Assembly (NCBI RefSeq): GCF_010727325.1
Contig: NZ_AP022565.1
Span: 1,178,001 to 1,242,000 of the forward strand
Length of the DNA: 64,000 nt
Direction of reading: 5' to 3'
DNA from: Mycolicibacterium alvei
GTDB taxonomy: Bacteria > Actinomycetota > Actinomycetes > Mycobacteriales > Mycobacteriaceae
A program made the position numbers and the translations under genes. How positions within the stretch are numbered: position 1 is the first letter of the stretch; the number at the start of each line of letters is the position of its first letter. Below the pieces are notes generated by a model that did no database searches, had not been told where the DNA came from, and worked only from the letters and a program-made list of their open reading frames with translations. This document shows, in pieces, positions 40,173 to 49,516 of this stretch.

Positions 40173-41228
40173 CTATTCAAACAGCCCGGTCTGCCCCAGT
40201 CCGGTGATCGGCGGTTGCATACCCAGATGTGTCCATGCCAGCGGCGTGGCCACCCGGCCCCGGGGCGTGCGGGCCACCATGCCGGCACGCACCAGGAAAG
40301 GCTCGCAGACCTCTTCGACGGTGGTGGCTTCCTCCCCCACCGCCACGGCCAAGGTCGACACGCCGACCGGACCGCCGCCGAAACTGCGGGTGAGCGCCGA
40401 CAACACGGCACGATCCAGGCGATCGAGCCCGAGTTCGTCGACGTCGTAGACCTCCAGCGCAGCCTTGGCGATATCGCGGGTGATCACCCCGTCCGCGCGG
40501 ACCTCCGCGTAGTCCCGTACCCGGCGCAGCAGCCGGTTGGCGATGCGGGGCGTACCCCGGGAGCGTCGGGCGATCTCGGTACCGGCCTCGCTGCCCAATT
40601 CGATGCCGAGGATGCCGGCCGACCGGGCCAGAACCCGCTCGAGTTCGACCGGTTCGTAGAAATCCATGTGCGCGGTGAAACCGAACCGGTCACGCAGCGG
40701 ACCGGTCAGAGCCCCGGATCGGGTGGTCGCCCCCACCAACGTGAAGGGTGCGACTTCGAGCGGGATCGACGTGGCCCCAGGGCCTTTCCCCACCACCACG
40801 TCGACGCGGAAGTCCTCCATCGCCAGATACAGCATTTCCTCGGCCGGCCGCGCGATGCGGTGGATCTCGTCGATGAACAGCACATCGTGCTCGACGAGGT
40901 TGGACAGCATCGCGGCCAGGTCACCGGCCCGCTCCAGCGCGGGACCGGAGGTGAGCCGCAGCGAGGAGCCCAGCTCGGCGGCGATGATCATCGCCAGCGA
41001 GGTCTTACCCAGCCCGGGCGGACCCGACAACAGGATGTGATCGGGTGTGCCACCGCGGTTCTTGGCGCCCTCAAGGACCAGTTGCAGCTGCTCTCGGACC
41101 CGGGGCTGACCGATGAACTCCCCCAGCGAGCGTGGGCGCAGGCTGGCGTCGACATCGCCCTCACCGACGGTCAGCGCCGGTGAAACCTCCCGATCGTCGG
41201 GCTCCTCGGTATCGTCGAAGCGGCCCAT
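40173..41228 (-). CDS. ruvB: Holliday junction branch migration ATPase RuvB
   Basis: 351 residues; hexameric AAA+ motor that drives branch migration with RuvA. Walker [12 protein letters not shown], Walker [11 protein letters not shown], sensor 1 VGATTRSG, arginine finger in [10 protein letters not shown]-terminal winged helix ([37 protein letters not shown]). Start overlaps the ruvA stop by one base. Order ruvC-ruvA-ruvB under an SOS box upstream of ruvC. Confidence 0.97.
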   Translation of the reverse strand: MGRFDDTEEPDDREVSPALTVGEGDVDASLRPRSLGEFIGQPRVREQLQLVLEGAKNRGGTPDHILLSGPPGLGKTSLAMIIAAELGSSLRLTSGPALERAGDLAAMLSNLVEHDVLFIDEIHRIARPAEEMLYLAMEDFRVDVVVGKGPGATSIPLEVAPFTLVGATTRSGALTGPLRDRFGFTAHMDFYEPVELERVLARSAGILGIELGSEAGTEIARRSRGTPRIANRLLRRVRDYAEVRADGVITRDIAKAALEVYDVDELGLDRLDRAVLSALTRSFGGGPVGVSTLAVAVGEEATTVEEVCEPFLVRAGMVARTPRGRVATPLAWTHLGMQPPITGLGQTGLFE

Positions 41229-41815
41229 TACTTCTTACCCAACATGGACAGCGCCGCCCGCAGCGCGGACGCCGTGGTGGCCTCCGGATCATTGGCCAGC
41301 ACCTTGTCGGTGGCCTCCTCGGCCTGCTTGGCTGCAAAGCCAAGTCCGACAAGGGCTTCCACCACCGGTGCCCGCACCGCGTGACCGATCGCCGCACCGA
41401 TGGCCCCCGGAGTGACCGGCCCGATCTTGTCGCGCAGTTCGAGCACCATACGTTCGGCACCGCGTTTGCCGATGCCGGGAACCCGGGTCAACGCCGTCAC
41501 GTCTCCGTCGGCCAGCGCCTGGCGCAGAGCCTGCGGGTCGTAGACCGCGAGCGTCGCCAATGCGATCTTCGGGCCGACGCCCGATACCCCCAGCAGTGTG
41601 AGGAACAGGTCGCGGGCCTCACCGTCGACGAACCCGTACAGCGTCATCGAATCCTCGCGCACGATCATCGCGGTGATCAGCCGCGATTCGGTACCGCGGC
41701 GCAGGTTGGCCAGGGTCGACGGGGTCGCCATCACCTTGTAGCCCACGCCGGCGGCCTCGATCACGGCATGGTCGAGAGCGATGTCGATGACCTCACCGCG
41801 CACCGACGCGATCAT
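41228..41815 (-). CDS. ruvA: Holliday junction DNA helicase subunit RuvA
   Basis: 195 residues; tetramer that holds the four-way junction. OB domain ([31 protein letters not shown]), double HhH domain ([16 protein letters not shown] and [23 protein letters not shown]), and the RuvB-binding C-domain ([24 protein letters not shown]). Overlaps the ruvC stop by 4 bp. Confidence 0.96.
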   Translation of the reverse strand: MIASVRGEVIDIALDHAVIEAAGVGYKVMATPSTLANLRRGTESRLITAMIVREDSMTLYGFVDGEARDLFLTLLGVSGVGPKIALATLAVYDPQALRQALADGDVTALTRVPGIGKRGAERMVLELRDKIGPVTPGAIGAAIGHAVRAPVVEALVGLGFAAKQAEEATDKVLANDPEATTASALRAALSMLGKK

Positions 41816-42381
41816 GCCCGGGCCGCCTTCGCCGTGGCCTTCAACCGGGCCTGGTATTTGCGGCGCTGTTCGGCGGCCATCGCCTCGGCGGCGGCCATCC
41901 GCTCGATCATCGGGGCGCGCCAGCAGTGGCAGATAGCCAGGGCCAGCGCGTCGGCGGCGTCCGCCGGGGTCGGCTTGGCTTGCAGCGCAAGAATTCTGGT
42001 GATCATCTCGGTGACCTGAGCTTTGTCGGCGCGGCCATTGCCGGTGACTGCCGCCTTCACCTCGGAGGGGGTGTGGAAGTGCACCTCGATGTCCCGCCGG
42101 GCGGCGGCGAGCGCGATCACCCCGCCGGCCTGGGCCGTACCCATCACGGTGGAAACATTCTGTTGAGCGAAGACCCGCTCGATCGCGATCACGTCGGGCC
42201 GGTGAGTGTCCATCCAGTACTCGGCCACGTCGCTGATCTCCAGCAACCGCTTCTGCAGCGGTGCGTCCGCCGGGGTGCGCACCACGTCCACATCCAGCGC
42301 GGTGACCTGCCGACCCTTGCCACTCTCGACCACCGACAGGCCGCAGCGCGTCAACCCGGGATCCACTCCCATCACCCGCAC
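41812..42381 (-). CDS. ruvC: Holliday junction resolvase RuvC
   Basis: 189 residues; cuts Holliday junctions symmetrically. Catalytic acidic residues in [16 protein letters not shown] (first Asp), [10 protein letters not shown] (Glu) and the late [14 protein letters not shown] (Asp pair). The C-terminus is longer and more basic than the E. coli enzyme, usual for actinobacteria. Start GTG 42381 with GAAGGGG five bases upstream. Heads the ruvCAB operon. Confidence 0.96.
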   Translation of the reverse strand: MRVMGVDPGLTRCGLSVVESGKGRQVTALDVDVVRTPADAPLQKRLLEISDVAEYWMDTHRPDVIAIERVFAQQNVSTVMGTAQAGGVIALAAARRDIEVHFHTPSEVKAAVTGNGRADKAQVTEMITRILALQAKPTPADAADALALAICHCWRAPMIERMAAAEAMAAEQRRKYQARLKATAKAARA

Positions 42382-42395
42382 ACGAACCCCTTCGT

Positions 42396-42411
42396 CAGAA
42401 CACCTGTTCGA
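42396..42411. promoter_or_regulatory. LexA (SOS) box of ruvCAB
   Basis: On the minus strand TCGAAC-AGGT-GTTCTG, 10 of 12 fixed consensus positions. It directly follows a TAGGCT -10 box (42413-42418, minus strand) and ends 14 bp before the ruvC start. ruvC is a known LexA target in M. tuberculosis. Confidence 0.85.
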
Positions 42412-42453
42412 TAGCCTAGCGCGAGCCGACGACAGCCGGCCGCAGGGACACGC

Positions 42454-43050
42454 TCAGTCCTCGGCGAATACGCTCACCCCGAGCGTGATCCCCCGGTATT
42501 GCGGGCCCAGTGCGCGGCCGGCGGCCAGCAACGGCTCGACGTCGCGCAGCGTGCGGGCCAGGATGAACCCGCCTTCGAGTGCGGCGACGAGCGCCATCGT
42601 GACGTTGCGAGCATTCGCGGGGTCGACACCGCGTTGCGCGAAATAAGCTGCACCGCCGTCGAACCACGCATTGAACACGCCGGCCGCCGCGACCCGCAAT
42701 TCCTCGACTGTGTCGGCGGTTTCGCCCGCCACGGTGCCGACCGGGCACAGGTTCGCAAAGCCGGTGGCGGCCATGTCCGCCGCGGCCTGGGTGAACACTC
42801 CCTCGATCGCCTCACCCAGGTCGTCGTACTCGTCGACGATCGTCGGGATGAGCAATCCGTAGGCGGCGCCCGCGTCGACCAGCGCCTCGCGGGCGATCTG
42901 GCACTTCCCACCCGGGAAGTGGTGGTAGAGCGAACCGATCGGAGCCCCCGACGCCACCACAATGTCCTTCATCCCGACCGCCGCGTAGCCCTTGTGCCGC
43001 ATCAGCTCGGCCGCGGCGGTCAAGATCGCCTCCCTCGTAGACCTTGCCAT
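42454..43050 (-). CDS. TetR-family regulator (LmrA/YxaF-like)
   Basis: 198 residues. Helix-turn-helix at about 23-47 (YAAVGMKDIVVASGAPIGSLYHHFPGGK), typical of the YxaF/LmrA subgroup that ends in the TetR_C LmrA-like domain (FANLCPVGTVAGETADTVEELRVAA). Start ATG 43050 with GGAGG upstream. Divergent from the alpha/beta hydrolase gene; the 68-bp gap contains a symmetric TTCTAGAA core. It probably represses itself and the hydrolase. Confidence 0.85.
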   Translation of the reverse strand: MARSTREAILTAAAELMRHKGYAAVGMKDIVVASGAPIGSLYHHFPGGKCQIAREALVDAGAAYGLLIPTIVDEYDDLGEAIEGVFTQAAADMAATGFANLCPVGTVAGETADTVEELRVAAAGVFNAWFDGGAAYFAQRGVDPANARNVTMALVAALEGGFILARTLRDVEPLLAAGRALGPQYRGITLGVSVFAED

Positions 43051-43070
43051 TCAAACCTCCTGCCGACACA

Positions 43071-43103
43071 CTAGAGCATTAGTTCTAGAATCAGCGTTCT
43101 AAC
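43071..43103. promoter_or_regulatory. candidate operator between TetR and alpha/beta hydrolase genes
   Basis: Contains the palindrome TTCTAGAA (43083-43090) and outer arms TTAG (43079-43082) and CTAA (43099-43102), with GTTCTA repeated at 43082 and 43096. Located between divergent genes 42454-43050 and 43119-43952. Confidence 0.4.
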
Positions 43104-43118
43104 AATGGGAAGGCCACC

Positions 43119-43952
43119 ATGAAGTCAGTAGACCTGTCCGCTGGAACCGTCGAATACCGCGAGGAAGGCAACCCGACAGGTCCGCCGGTGGTGCTGCTAC
43201 ACGGGCTGCTCATGAACGACACCCAGTGGAGTTCGACGCTGCCCCTGTTGCCCACCGGATTCCGCTATCTGCTGCCGGTACTCCCGATGGGCGGGCACCG
43301 CATCCCGATGCGCGAGGACGCCGACCTCAAGATGAACGGGATGCTCGACATCCTCGCCGATTTCCTCGATGCCCTGGACCTGGCCGATGTCACCCTGGTC
43401 ATCAGTGACTGGGGCGGGCCGCTGTTGCTGACCGATACCGGCCGCGACAAACGGATTGCGCGGTTGGTGATCTGCCCTGCGGAAGCGTTCGACAACTTCC
43501 CGCCGGCTCCGGCCGCCAAGGTGCTCTGGCTCGCCACCCGCACCACCGGCACCGTGGCCTTCGCCCTGCGCCAGATGCGGATCAGCTGGCTGCGCAGGCT
43601 ACCGATGATGTTCGGGCAGATGTCGAAAAAGCCGATTCCCCAAGATGTTTTCGAGGGATGGACCAATGCCGCGCTGGCCGATCCGCGAATTCGCCGCGAC
43701 CTGATCCGCTACTGCCGCAGCCGATTCGACAAGCCGGAGCTGATCCGGGCCACCAACGCCCTGGCCGATTTCACCGGCCCCGCATTGGTGTTGTGGAGCG
43801 ACAACACCGTGATGCCCACCGCGCATGGGCAACGGCTGGCCGACCTGCTCCCGAACGGACAGCTCCGACACATCGAGGACGCCCGGGTACTCGTCATGCT
43901 CGATCAACCCGAACAGACCGCCTCCGAGATCGGCCGGTTCCTGGCCCAGTGA
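43119..43952 (+). CDS. alpha/beta hydrolase with Asp nucleophile (dehalogenase/epoxide hydrolase-like)
   Basis: 277 residues, alpha/beta-hydrolase fold. The HGLLMNDTQW oxyanion segment is at 29-37, and the nucleophile elbow VISDWGGPL gives Asp97, the pattern of haloalkane dehalogenases and epoxide hydrolases. A probable acid is in LWSDNTVMPT (Asp228). The place of the catalytic His, normally in a GHFxxxDxP motif, reads ARVLVMLDQP (about 255-264), with no His; the nearest is His251. So either His251 substitutes or the enzyme is not a classical hydrolase. Start ATG 43119 with GGGAAGG upstream. Under likely control of the divergent TetR gene. Confidence 0.8.
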   Translation: MKSVDLSAGTVEYREEGNPTGPPVVLLHGLLMNDTQWSSTLPLLPTGFRYLLPVLPMGGHRIPMREDADLKMNGMLDILADFLDALDLADVTLVISDWGGPLLLTDTGRDKRIARLVICPAEAFDNFPPAPAAKVLWLATRTTGTVAFALRQMRISWLRRLPMMFGQMSKKPIPQDVFEGWTNAALADPRIRRDLIRYCRSRFDKPELIRATNALADFTGPALVLWSDNTVMPTAHGQRLADLLPNGQLRHIEDARVLVMLDQPEQTASEIGRFLAQ

Positions 43953-43988
43953 GCGAACGGGGATACCGTGTCCGAGGGAGGTAGGGAC

Positions 43989-44648
43989 ATGCGAGTAGTG
44001 ATTGCAGGTGGACACGGAAAGATCGCCCTGATCCTCGAGCGGCTGTTGTCGGCGCGGGGCGACGAGGCAGTCGGCCTCATCCGCAACTCGGCCCAGGCGG
44101 CCGATCTAGAGGCCGCAGGGGCCAAGGCCGTCGTTGTGGATCTGGAGCAAGCGTCGGTTACCGAGGTGGCCGACGCGGTGCGCGGCGCCGACGCGGTGGT
44201 GTTTGCCGCCGGTGCCGGTCCCGGCAGCGGGGCAGACCGCAAACAGACCGTGGATCGCGACGCCGCGATCGTGCTGGCCGACGCCGCCGAGGCCGCGGGT
44301 GTGGGCCGGTACGTGATGGTCTCGGCCTTGGCCGCCGACGACCGGTCGCTCGACAAGAACTACGACGAGGTGTTCCTGGCGTACATGCGGGCGAAGTCTG
44401 AGGCCGACGCCGACGTGCGGGCACGCACCGGACTGCGCACCACGATCGTGCGACCGGGCGGGCTCACCGACGAACCGGGCACCGGAAACGTCACCATCGC
44501 CGAATCGACCGGCCGCGGAAGCGTTCCCCGCGAAGACGTCGCCCGCGTGCTGCTCGCCGTCCTGCATGAACCGGAGACCACCGGACGCACCTTCGAGGTC
44601 ATCTCGGGCGAGACGCCTATCGACGCAGCGCTGCGCCAGATGCGATGA
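43989..44648 (+). CDS. NAD(P)-binding atypical SDR (NmrA/YwnB-like)
   Basis: 219 residues. The Rossmann motif is MRVVIAGGHGKIALILERLL, with EAAGAKAVVVDLEQASVTEVADAVRGADAVVFAAGAG and a late YVMVSALAADDR strand, typical of NAD(P)-sensing or quinone/flavin reductase-like atypical SDRs lacking the YxxxK pair. Start ATG 43989 with GGGAGG 7 bases upstream, preferred over GTG 43968. It is 36 bp after the alpha/beta hydrolase and may share its transcript. Its end overlaps the convergent membrane-protein gene by 32 bp. Confidence 0.8.
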   Translation: MRVVIAGGHGKIALILERLLSARGDEAVGLIRNSAQAADLEAAGAKAVVVDLEQASVTEVADAVRGADAVVFAAGAGPGSGADRKQTVDRDAAIVLADAAEAAGVGRYVMVSALAADDRSLDKNYDEVFLAYMRAKSEADADVRARTGLRTTIVRPGGLTDEPGTGNVTIAESTGRGSVPREDVARVLLAVLHEPETTGRTFEVISGETPIDAALRQMR

Positions 44649-45018
44649 CCGACTTGATCTGAACGATGCGGGCGGTGGTTGCGGCCCATCCGGGCACGGC
44701 TTCCTCGGCGACGATCTTGTGGTCACGGCGCACCACGACGATCCACGGCGTGCCGAACAACGAGCGGGCCAGCACCCACAGCGGCAGCAGGAGCAGCAAC
44801 AGCAGGAACTCCGCGGCCACCAGCAACGCCAACACCAGCGCCGGGATCAACAGCACTATCAGGGCGATGTTCAGCACGATGCTGATGATGTCGTCCCCGT
44901 TGCCGAAGGACGTATCGCCAAAACCCCACTCGTCGGGCATCTTTCGACGCGGACGCCAGGGCAACCAACGCCGGCGCACCGTCCATGTGACGCCCTCAGG
45001 GTCGAGGACGCTTGCCAC
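44617..45018 (-). CDS. small membrane protein of unknown function
   Basis: 133 residues. After a Trp/Arg-rich N-terminus a double hydrophobic stretch (DIISIVLNIALIVLLIPALVLALLVAAEFLLLLLLLPLWVLARSLFG) is followed by a cytosolic strand-rich tail (WIVVVRRDHKIVAEEAVPGW). The N-terminal GTG overlaps the yebC stop by one base, so it is co-transcribed with yebC. Not recognised. Confidence 0.6.
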   Translation of the reverse strand: MASVLDPEGVTWTVRRRWLPWRPRRKMPDEWGFGDTSFGNGDDIISIVLNIALIVLLIPALVLALLVAAEFLLLLLLLPLWVLARSLFGTPWIVVVRRDHKIVAEEAVPGWAATTARIVQIKSVIASGAALRR

Positions 45019-45773
45019 TACTCTTCGTCGAGCTGTGCGGCGACATCGTCGGGGATGTCGATGTTGGTGTACACCTCTTGCACGTCGTCGCTGTCTTCCA
45101 GCGCATCGACGAGCTTGAGCACCTTACGGGCGCCCTCGAGGTCGACGGGCACGCTCACCGAGGGTTGGAAGCTGGCCTCGGCCGAGTCGTAGTCGATGCC
45201 GGCATCCTGCAGCGCGGTGCGTACCGCGACCAGGTCGGTGGGCTCGGCGATGATCTCGAAGGCGTCGCCTAGGTCGTTGACCTCTTCGGCGCCCGCCTCC
45301 AGGACGGCCATCAGCACGTCGTCCTCGGTCAGGCCGTTCTTCTCCAGCGTCACCACGCCCTTGCGGGTGAACAGGTAGGCCACCGAACCCGGGTCGGCCA
45401 TGTTGCCGCCGTTGCGGGTCATCGCGACGCGGACCTCACCGGCGGCGCGGTTGCGGTTGTCGGTCAGACATTCGATGAGCACGGCCACCCCGTTGGGGCC
45501 GTAGCCCTCATAGGTGATGTTCTGCCAGTCGGCGCCACCGGCCTCTTCACCACCGCCACGCTTGCGAGCCCGCTCGATGTTGTCATTGGGAACCGAAGAC
45601 TTCTTGGCCTTCTGGATCGCGTCATAGAGCGTGGGGTTGCCGGCCGGGTCACCGCCGCCAACACGGGCTGCGACCTCGATGTTCTTGATCAACTTGGCGA
45701 ACATCTTGCCGCGCTTGGCGTCGACGACGGCCTTCTTGTGCTTGGTGGTCGCCCACTTGGAATGGCCGCTCAT
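45018..45773 (-). CDS. YebC/PmpR family protein
   Basis: 251 residues in the position of Rv2603c. Three-domain fold; the N-terminus [37 protein letters not shown] is diagnostic, followed by [28 protein letters not shown]. Recent work on the family links it to translation of polyproline stretches by the ribosome and older work to DNA-binding regulation; which applies here is not known. Start ATG 45773. The protein is strongly acidic at the C-terminus ([17 protein letters not shown]). Confidence 0.92.
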   Translation of the reverse strand: MSGHSKWATTKHKKAVVDAKRGKMFAKLIKNIEVAARVGGGDPAGNPTLYDAIQKAKKSSVPNDNIERARKRGGGEEAGGADWQNITYEGYGPNGVAVLIECLTDNRNRAAGEVRVAMTRNGGNMADPGSVAYLFTRKGVVTLEKNGLTEDDVLMAVLEAGAEEVNDLGDAFEIIAEPTDLVAVRTALQDAGIDYDSAEASFQPSVSVPVDLEGARKVLKLVDALEDSDDVQEVYTNIDIPDDVAAQLDEE

Positions 45774-45852
45774 GCAGGTTCTGCCCTCTTTCCCGGTTAA
45801 AACTCCGGCCCCCCAGTCTACGTGGCCGGTCCTGCCCCACTCGATACGACGC

Positions 45853-46176
45853 CTATAGTGCCCGCAGCACGACGAAAGTGACAGCCGCCGCGGCGCTGCA
45901 CAGCACCGGCCAGTACCAGATGTGCCACCGCCGCCAATGTCCGATCGCCATCCCGATCGGCGCGAGCACCACGATCGCCAGGGTGAGTACCAACCACCCC
46001 ACCAGGGTCCCGGCCGCATCGGCCTGTTCGGGGGACGCCCCACTGAAACCCAGAGGAATGATCGAGGCGTACACCAACAACAGCACGAGCAGGCCGACCA
46101 CCGCCCACGCGGCCCAACTGATCACCGACTCGACGACACCCGGCCTGCGCCGAACGGCCGTTGGCGACGCAGACAT
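45853..46176 (-). CDS. three-helix membrane protein, unknown
   Basis: 107 residues, three hydrophobic segments ([72 protein letters not shown]). Start ATG 46176 chosen as the first Met before the hydrophobic part; longer readings are unlike protein. Divergent from the CMD gene. Not recognised. Confidence 0.55.
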   Translation of the reverse strand: MSASPTAVRRRPGVVESVISWAAWAVVGLLVLLLVYASIIPLGFSGASPEQADAAGTLVGWLVLTLAIVVLAPIGMAIGHWRRWHIWYWPVLCSAAAAVTFVVLRAL

Positions 46177-46257
46177 GTCGGCAGCGTACGCCGCACCGTG
46201 GGACGTAACTTGGAGGCCGCGCAGACCATGACGGCTCGCTACTTCCGAGAGGACACC

Positions 46258-46653
46258 ATGGATCAAGACACGTACGACAAGGGATTGGCGATCCGCACCG
46301 CAGTCCTCGGTGAGGAGTACGTCCGCACGGCTGCCGGCAACGTCGACGCCTTCTCCAAACCGTTGCAGGACCTGGTCACCGAATACTGCTGGGGCGCAGT
46401 CTGGGGCCGCGACGGTCTGGAACTGAAGACCCGCAGCATGCTCAACCTCGCGATGATCGCGGTGCTCAACCGGCCGAACGAGTTGAGCACACACCTCCGC
46501 GGCGCCCTCACCAACGGCGTCACCCGGGAGGAGATCTGCGAGATCTTCCTGCAGGTGGGCATCTACGCCGGCATCCCGGCCGCGGTCGACAGCTTCCGGC
46601 TGGCCCGCGCCGTGTTCGCCGACCTCGACGAGAGCCCGGCAGCCGATGAGTGA
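46258..46653 (+). CDS. carboxymuconolactone decarboxylase (CMD) family protein
   Basis: 131 residues, helical CMD/PcaC-type fold: LVTEYCWGAVWGRDGLELKTRSMLNLAMIAVLNRPNELSTHLRGALTNGVTREEICEIFLQVGIYAGIPAAVDSFR. It lacks the CxxC pair of AhpD peroxidases, so a decarboxylase-like role is more likely; no other protocatechuate-pathway gene is near. Start ATG 46258 with AGAGGA upstream. Overlaps the next gene by 8 bp. Confidence 0.8.
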   Translation: MDQDTYDKGLAIRTAVLGEEYVRTAAGNVDAFSKPLQDLVTEYCWGAVWGRDGLELKTRSMLNLAMIAVLNRPNELSTHLRGALTNGVTREEICEIFLQVGIYAGIPAAVDSFRLARAVFADLDESPAADE

Positions 46654-47536
46654 ACCGATCGGCTTCATCGGCCTGGGCAACATGGGTTTTCCGATGATCA
46701 GCCGGCTGTCGACGGCCGGATTTCCGGTGGTGGTCTTCGACGTCCGTGCGGACGTGCTCGCCAACGCAGCCGCGCTGGGTGCTCAGCCGGCGCGGTCGGT
46801 GCGCGATGTGGCCGACCGGGCCGAGACGGTTCTGGCCAGCCTGCCGACCCCGCAGATCTCCGAGTCCGTGGTGGCCGACGTCGCCACCGGATCCCGGGTA
46901 CAGCGTTTCGTCGACCTGTCGACAGTGGGAGGCCAAGCCGCACAACGCAATCACGCACTCCTCGGCGCACGGGGCATCGCCGCGCTCGACAGCCCGGTCA
47001 GCGGCGGAATGCACGGCGCCCAGGCCGGCACCCTGGCGATCATGGTCTCCGGACCGCGCAGCGAATTCGATTCGTTGGCAACTGTTTTCGAGGTTCTCGG
47101 TCGGGCGATCTTCGTATCCGAACAGCCTGGCGCAGCGCAGACCATGAAGCTGATCAACAACCTCATGGCCGCCACCACCCTGGCCGCGACCGCCGAGGTG
47201 ATGGTGATGGGCGTCAAGGCCGGTCTGAGCGCCGACGTGATGATCGACGTGCTCAACGCCGGATCCGGTGGCACGCATGCCAGCCGCGACAAGTTCCCGC
47301 GCGCGGTACTCCCCCGCACGTTCGACTACGGGTTTGCCACCGGCCTGATGACCAAAGATGTCGGGCTCTACCTCGCCGAGGCCACCACGCTCGGCCTACC
47401 GGTGGAGATGGCCCAGACCGTGCAACGGATCTGGGAGCACACCCTGCACACCGAGGGACCCGAATCCGACTTCACCTCCGTGATCAAACCGATGGAGGCG
47501 GCCGCGGGCGTCACTGTCGAGGGAGGGTCCCGGTGA
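46646..47536 (+). CDS. NAD(P)-dependent 3-hydroxyisobutyrate dehydrogenase-family enzyme
   Basis: 296 residues of the beta-hydroxyacid dehydrogenase family. The cofactor motif is GFIGLGNMGFPM (6-17), the substrate-binding strand DSPVSGGMHGAQAGTLAIMVSG, the catalytic Lys in QTMKLINNLMAATT, and a C-terminal helical domain. It would oxidise a 3-hydroxy acid such as 3-hydroxyisobutyrate or tartronate semialdehyde (reverse). Coupled to the CMD-family gene, so the pair may handle a small organic acid. 3' end overlaps the convergent glycosyltransferase gene by 26 bp. Confidence 0.85.
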   Translation: MSEPIGFIGLGNMGFPMISRLSTAGFPVVVFDVRADVLANAAALGAQPARSVRDVADRAETVLASLPTPQISESVVADVATGSRVQRFVDLSTVGGQAAQRNHALLGARGIAALDSPVSGGMHGAQAGTLAIMVSGPRSEFDSLATVFEVLGRAIFVSEQPGAAQTMKLINNLMAATTLAATAEVMVMGVKAGLSADVMIDVLNAGSGGTHASRDKFPRAVLPRTFDYGFATGLMTKDVGLYLAEATTLGLPVEMAQTVQRIWEHTLHTEGPESDFTSVIKPMEAAAGVTVEGGSR

Positions 47537-49442
47537 GAGGTGCACTCAGGTCGTAGACCGTGTCCGAACCTACCTTGGTCGAGGTGAAGTTCGCTTTCAC
47601 CCATTCGGAGATGTCGGTGTGGGAATTGTTGCCGAAGAAGCCGCCGCGGTCGGCTTTGGACTCCGGAAGGATGTAGTAGGTGATCTGCCGGTCGGCGACG
47701 TAGGTCTGGAACTGCTCCAGCGTCGGCGCCGGATCGGTTCCGGTGAAGCCGCCGATCGCCATCACCGCTGTGTCGGTGGACAATTCGAGGCCGGCCGCAG
47801 CCCCGGACCTGTTGATGGCCGCCGACCACGTGGTGTCGGTGCCGCGCAGCATCGCGTTCACCTCGGGATTGTCCGAGTTCCATCCGTGGTTGTGGTTGCC
47901 GTCGGGGTCGGCGGGCCCCACACTCGGGCCGCCTCCGGTGTGCGACTGTTCCAGGGTGGCGACGGTGTAGGCGGTGGATCCGGCCAGCCCACCGATGATC
48001 GCCACTGCGAGCGCGGCGGCGGCGGTGGCGCGGTGTCCCCTCCGCAGTGCCCACAACAGGGTGGTCGTGGCGGCGCCGGCGGTCACCACGATTGCCCAGC
48101 GCAGCGGTGGCAGCCACGACGCATTACGGGCCAGGATCCAGAAACTCCACCCTGCGGTGCCCAGAAGCATTGTCGCCAAACCGATCTGACCCAGCCGGTC
48201 ATCACGCCGGCGCCACATCTCGGTGACACCGATCGCGAACATCGCGGCCACGGCAGGCGCCAGCGACAGGCAGTAGTACGGGTGGACCATGCTCTTCATG
48301 AAACTGAGAACCGAGCCGTCGATCACGAGCCAGCTGCCGAACAGGATGGTTCCGGCACGGACGAGGTCAGTTCGGGGCCGGCCGCGCCGCGAGATCACGA
48401 CCAGCACCACGGCGAGCAGGCCGGCCGGCAGCAGCCAGCCGATCTCGAACCCGAACTCGCCGGTGAACAGGCGTGGCAGGCCCTGGGCCTGGTTGCCGAA
48501 CCCACCGAAGCCACCGAAGCCACCGTGGTGCTGCGCCGCCGCGGCCGCCGGATCGACGTCGACGTGCATGCCGTCATGGTTGTGGCCGAGAACCCGGCCG
48601 AATCCGTTGTAGCCCAACACCAGATTCATGAAGTTGTTGTCGGTGGACCCGGCGAGGTAGGGCCGCGACGAGGCGGGCCACAGCAGGGTGAGCACCACGA
48701 ACCATCCGGCCGAGACGAGGAACGCCGCCAGCGAGCCCGCCAGGTGCATGAGCCGGCGGCGCGCTGTGACGGGTGCGGCCACCAGATACACCAGCCCGAT
48801 GGCCGGCATCACCATCAGCCCCTCGAGCATCTTGGCCAGGAACGCGAACCCCAGCGCCACGCCGGCCAGCATCAGCCACCGGGCACCAGCGCCCTGCAAC
48901 GCGCGCACCGCGCAGTAGGCGGCGGCCGTCATCAGCAACACCATGACCGCGTCGGGATTGTTGAACCGGAACATCAGCGCGGCCACCGGCGTCAGCGCCA
49001 GCACGGCACCGGCCAGCAGCGCCGCCCGCGGACCACTGATACGGCGGACCGCACCGTAGAGCAGCGCGACCGAACCGACGGCCATCAACGCCTCGGGGAT
49101 GAGCATGCCGGCACTGGTGAACCCGAACAGCTGACCGGACAGCCCCAGCACCCACTGCGACACCGGCGGCTTGTCCACGGTGATGAAATTGGCCGGATCC
49201 AGCGATCCGAACAGCAACGCCTTCCAACTCCGCGACCCCGCCCAGGCGGAGGCAGCGTAGAACTGGTTGCCCATGCCGTTGACGGTGATGTGCCACAGGT
49301 AGGCCAGGGCCGTGGCGGCCAGCAGAGCGGGCGGCGCCAGGCGTTCGGCCCGGGAGGAATCCCCTCGCACCGGTCGGGCGCCCTCGATCGGTGCAAGATC
49401 CGGATCCGCCGCCGACCGTTGGTCAAGAGTCGATGTCACCAC
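47511..49442 (-). CDS. ArnT/PMT-like (GT39/GT83-type) membrane glycosyltransferase
   Basis: 643 residues with about 11-12 membrane helices. It has the PMT_2 signature SLDPANFITVDKPPVSQWVLGLSG, where the first acidic residues after helix 1 are catalytic. It uses a polyprenyl-phosphate sugar outside the membrane. A periplasmic loop holds an Ala run and Gly/Phe repeats (HHGGFGGFGGFGNQ), and a C-terminal soluble domain ends GSDTVYDLSAPLTG. Actinobacterial homologues are annotated as mannosyltransferases; acceptor unknown. The start is GTG 49442 (or 49439), no clear ribosome-binding site. Convergent with the dehydrogenase gene. Confidence 0.8.
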   Translation of the reverse strand: MVTSTLDQRSAADPDLAPIEGARPVRGDSSRAERLAPPALLAATALAYLWHITVNGMGNQFYAASAWAGSRSWKALLFGSLDPANFITVDKPPVSQWVLGLSGQLFGFTSAGMLIPEALMAVGSVALLYGAVRRISGPRAALLAGAVLALTPVAALMFRFNNPDAVMVLLMTAAAYCAVRALQGAGARWLMLAGVALGFAFLAKMLEGLMVMPAIGLVYLVAAPVTARRRLMHLAGSLAAFLVSAGWFVVLTLLWPASSRPYLAGSTDNNFMNLVLGYNGFGRVLGHNHDGMHVDVDPAAAAAQHHGGFGGFGGFGNQAQGLPRLFTGEFGFEIGWLLPAGLLAVVLVVISRRGRPRTDLVRAGTILFGSWLVIDGSVLSFMKSMVHPYYCLSLAPAVAAMFAIGVTEMWRRRDDRLGQIGLATMLLGTAGWSFWILARNASWLPPLRWAIVVTAGAATTTLLWALRRGHRATAAAALAVAIIGGLAGSTAYTVATLEQSHTGGGPSVGPADPDGNHNHGWNSDNPEVNAMLRGTDTTWSAAINRSGAAAGLELSTDTAVMAIGGFTGTDPAPTLEQFQTYVADRQITYYILPESKADRGGFFGNNSHTDISEWVKANFTSTKVGSDTVYDLSAPLTGTLPRQ

Positions 49443-49516
49443 TCGATTAAGGCGTGCCGAGATTTGACCGAGCTGAGTGCCAGCCGGGTAGTTCCTGCGT
49501 ACGGCGGGATTGCCGA

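Noticed and set aside
43119..43952. Calling this gene dhaA (haloalkane dehalogenase)
   Set aside because: Asp nucleophile agrees, but the catalytic His site and halide-binding Asn are not present and it is not next to splB.
46258..46653. Calling the CMD-family gene an AhpD alkylhydroperoxidase
   Set aside because: The CxxC-x3-H redox motif is missing.
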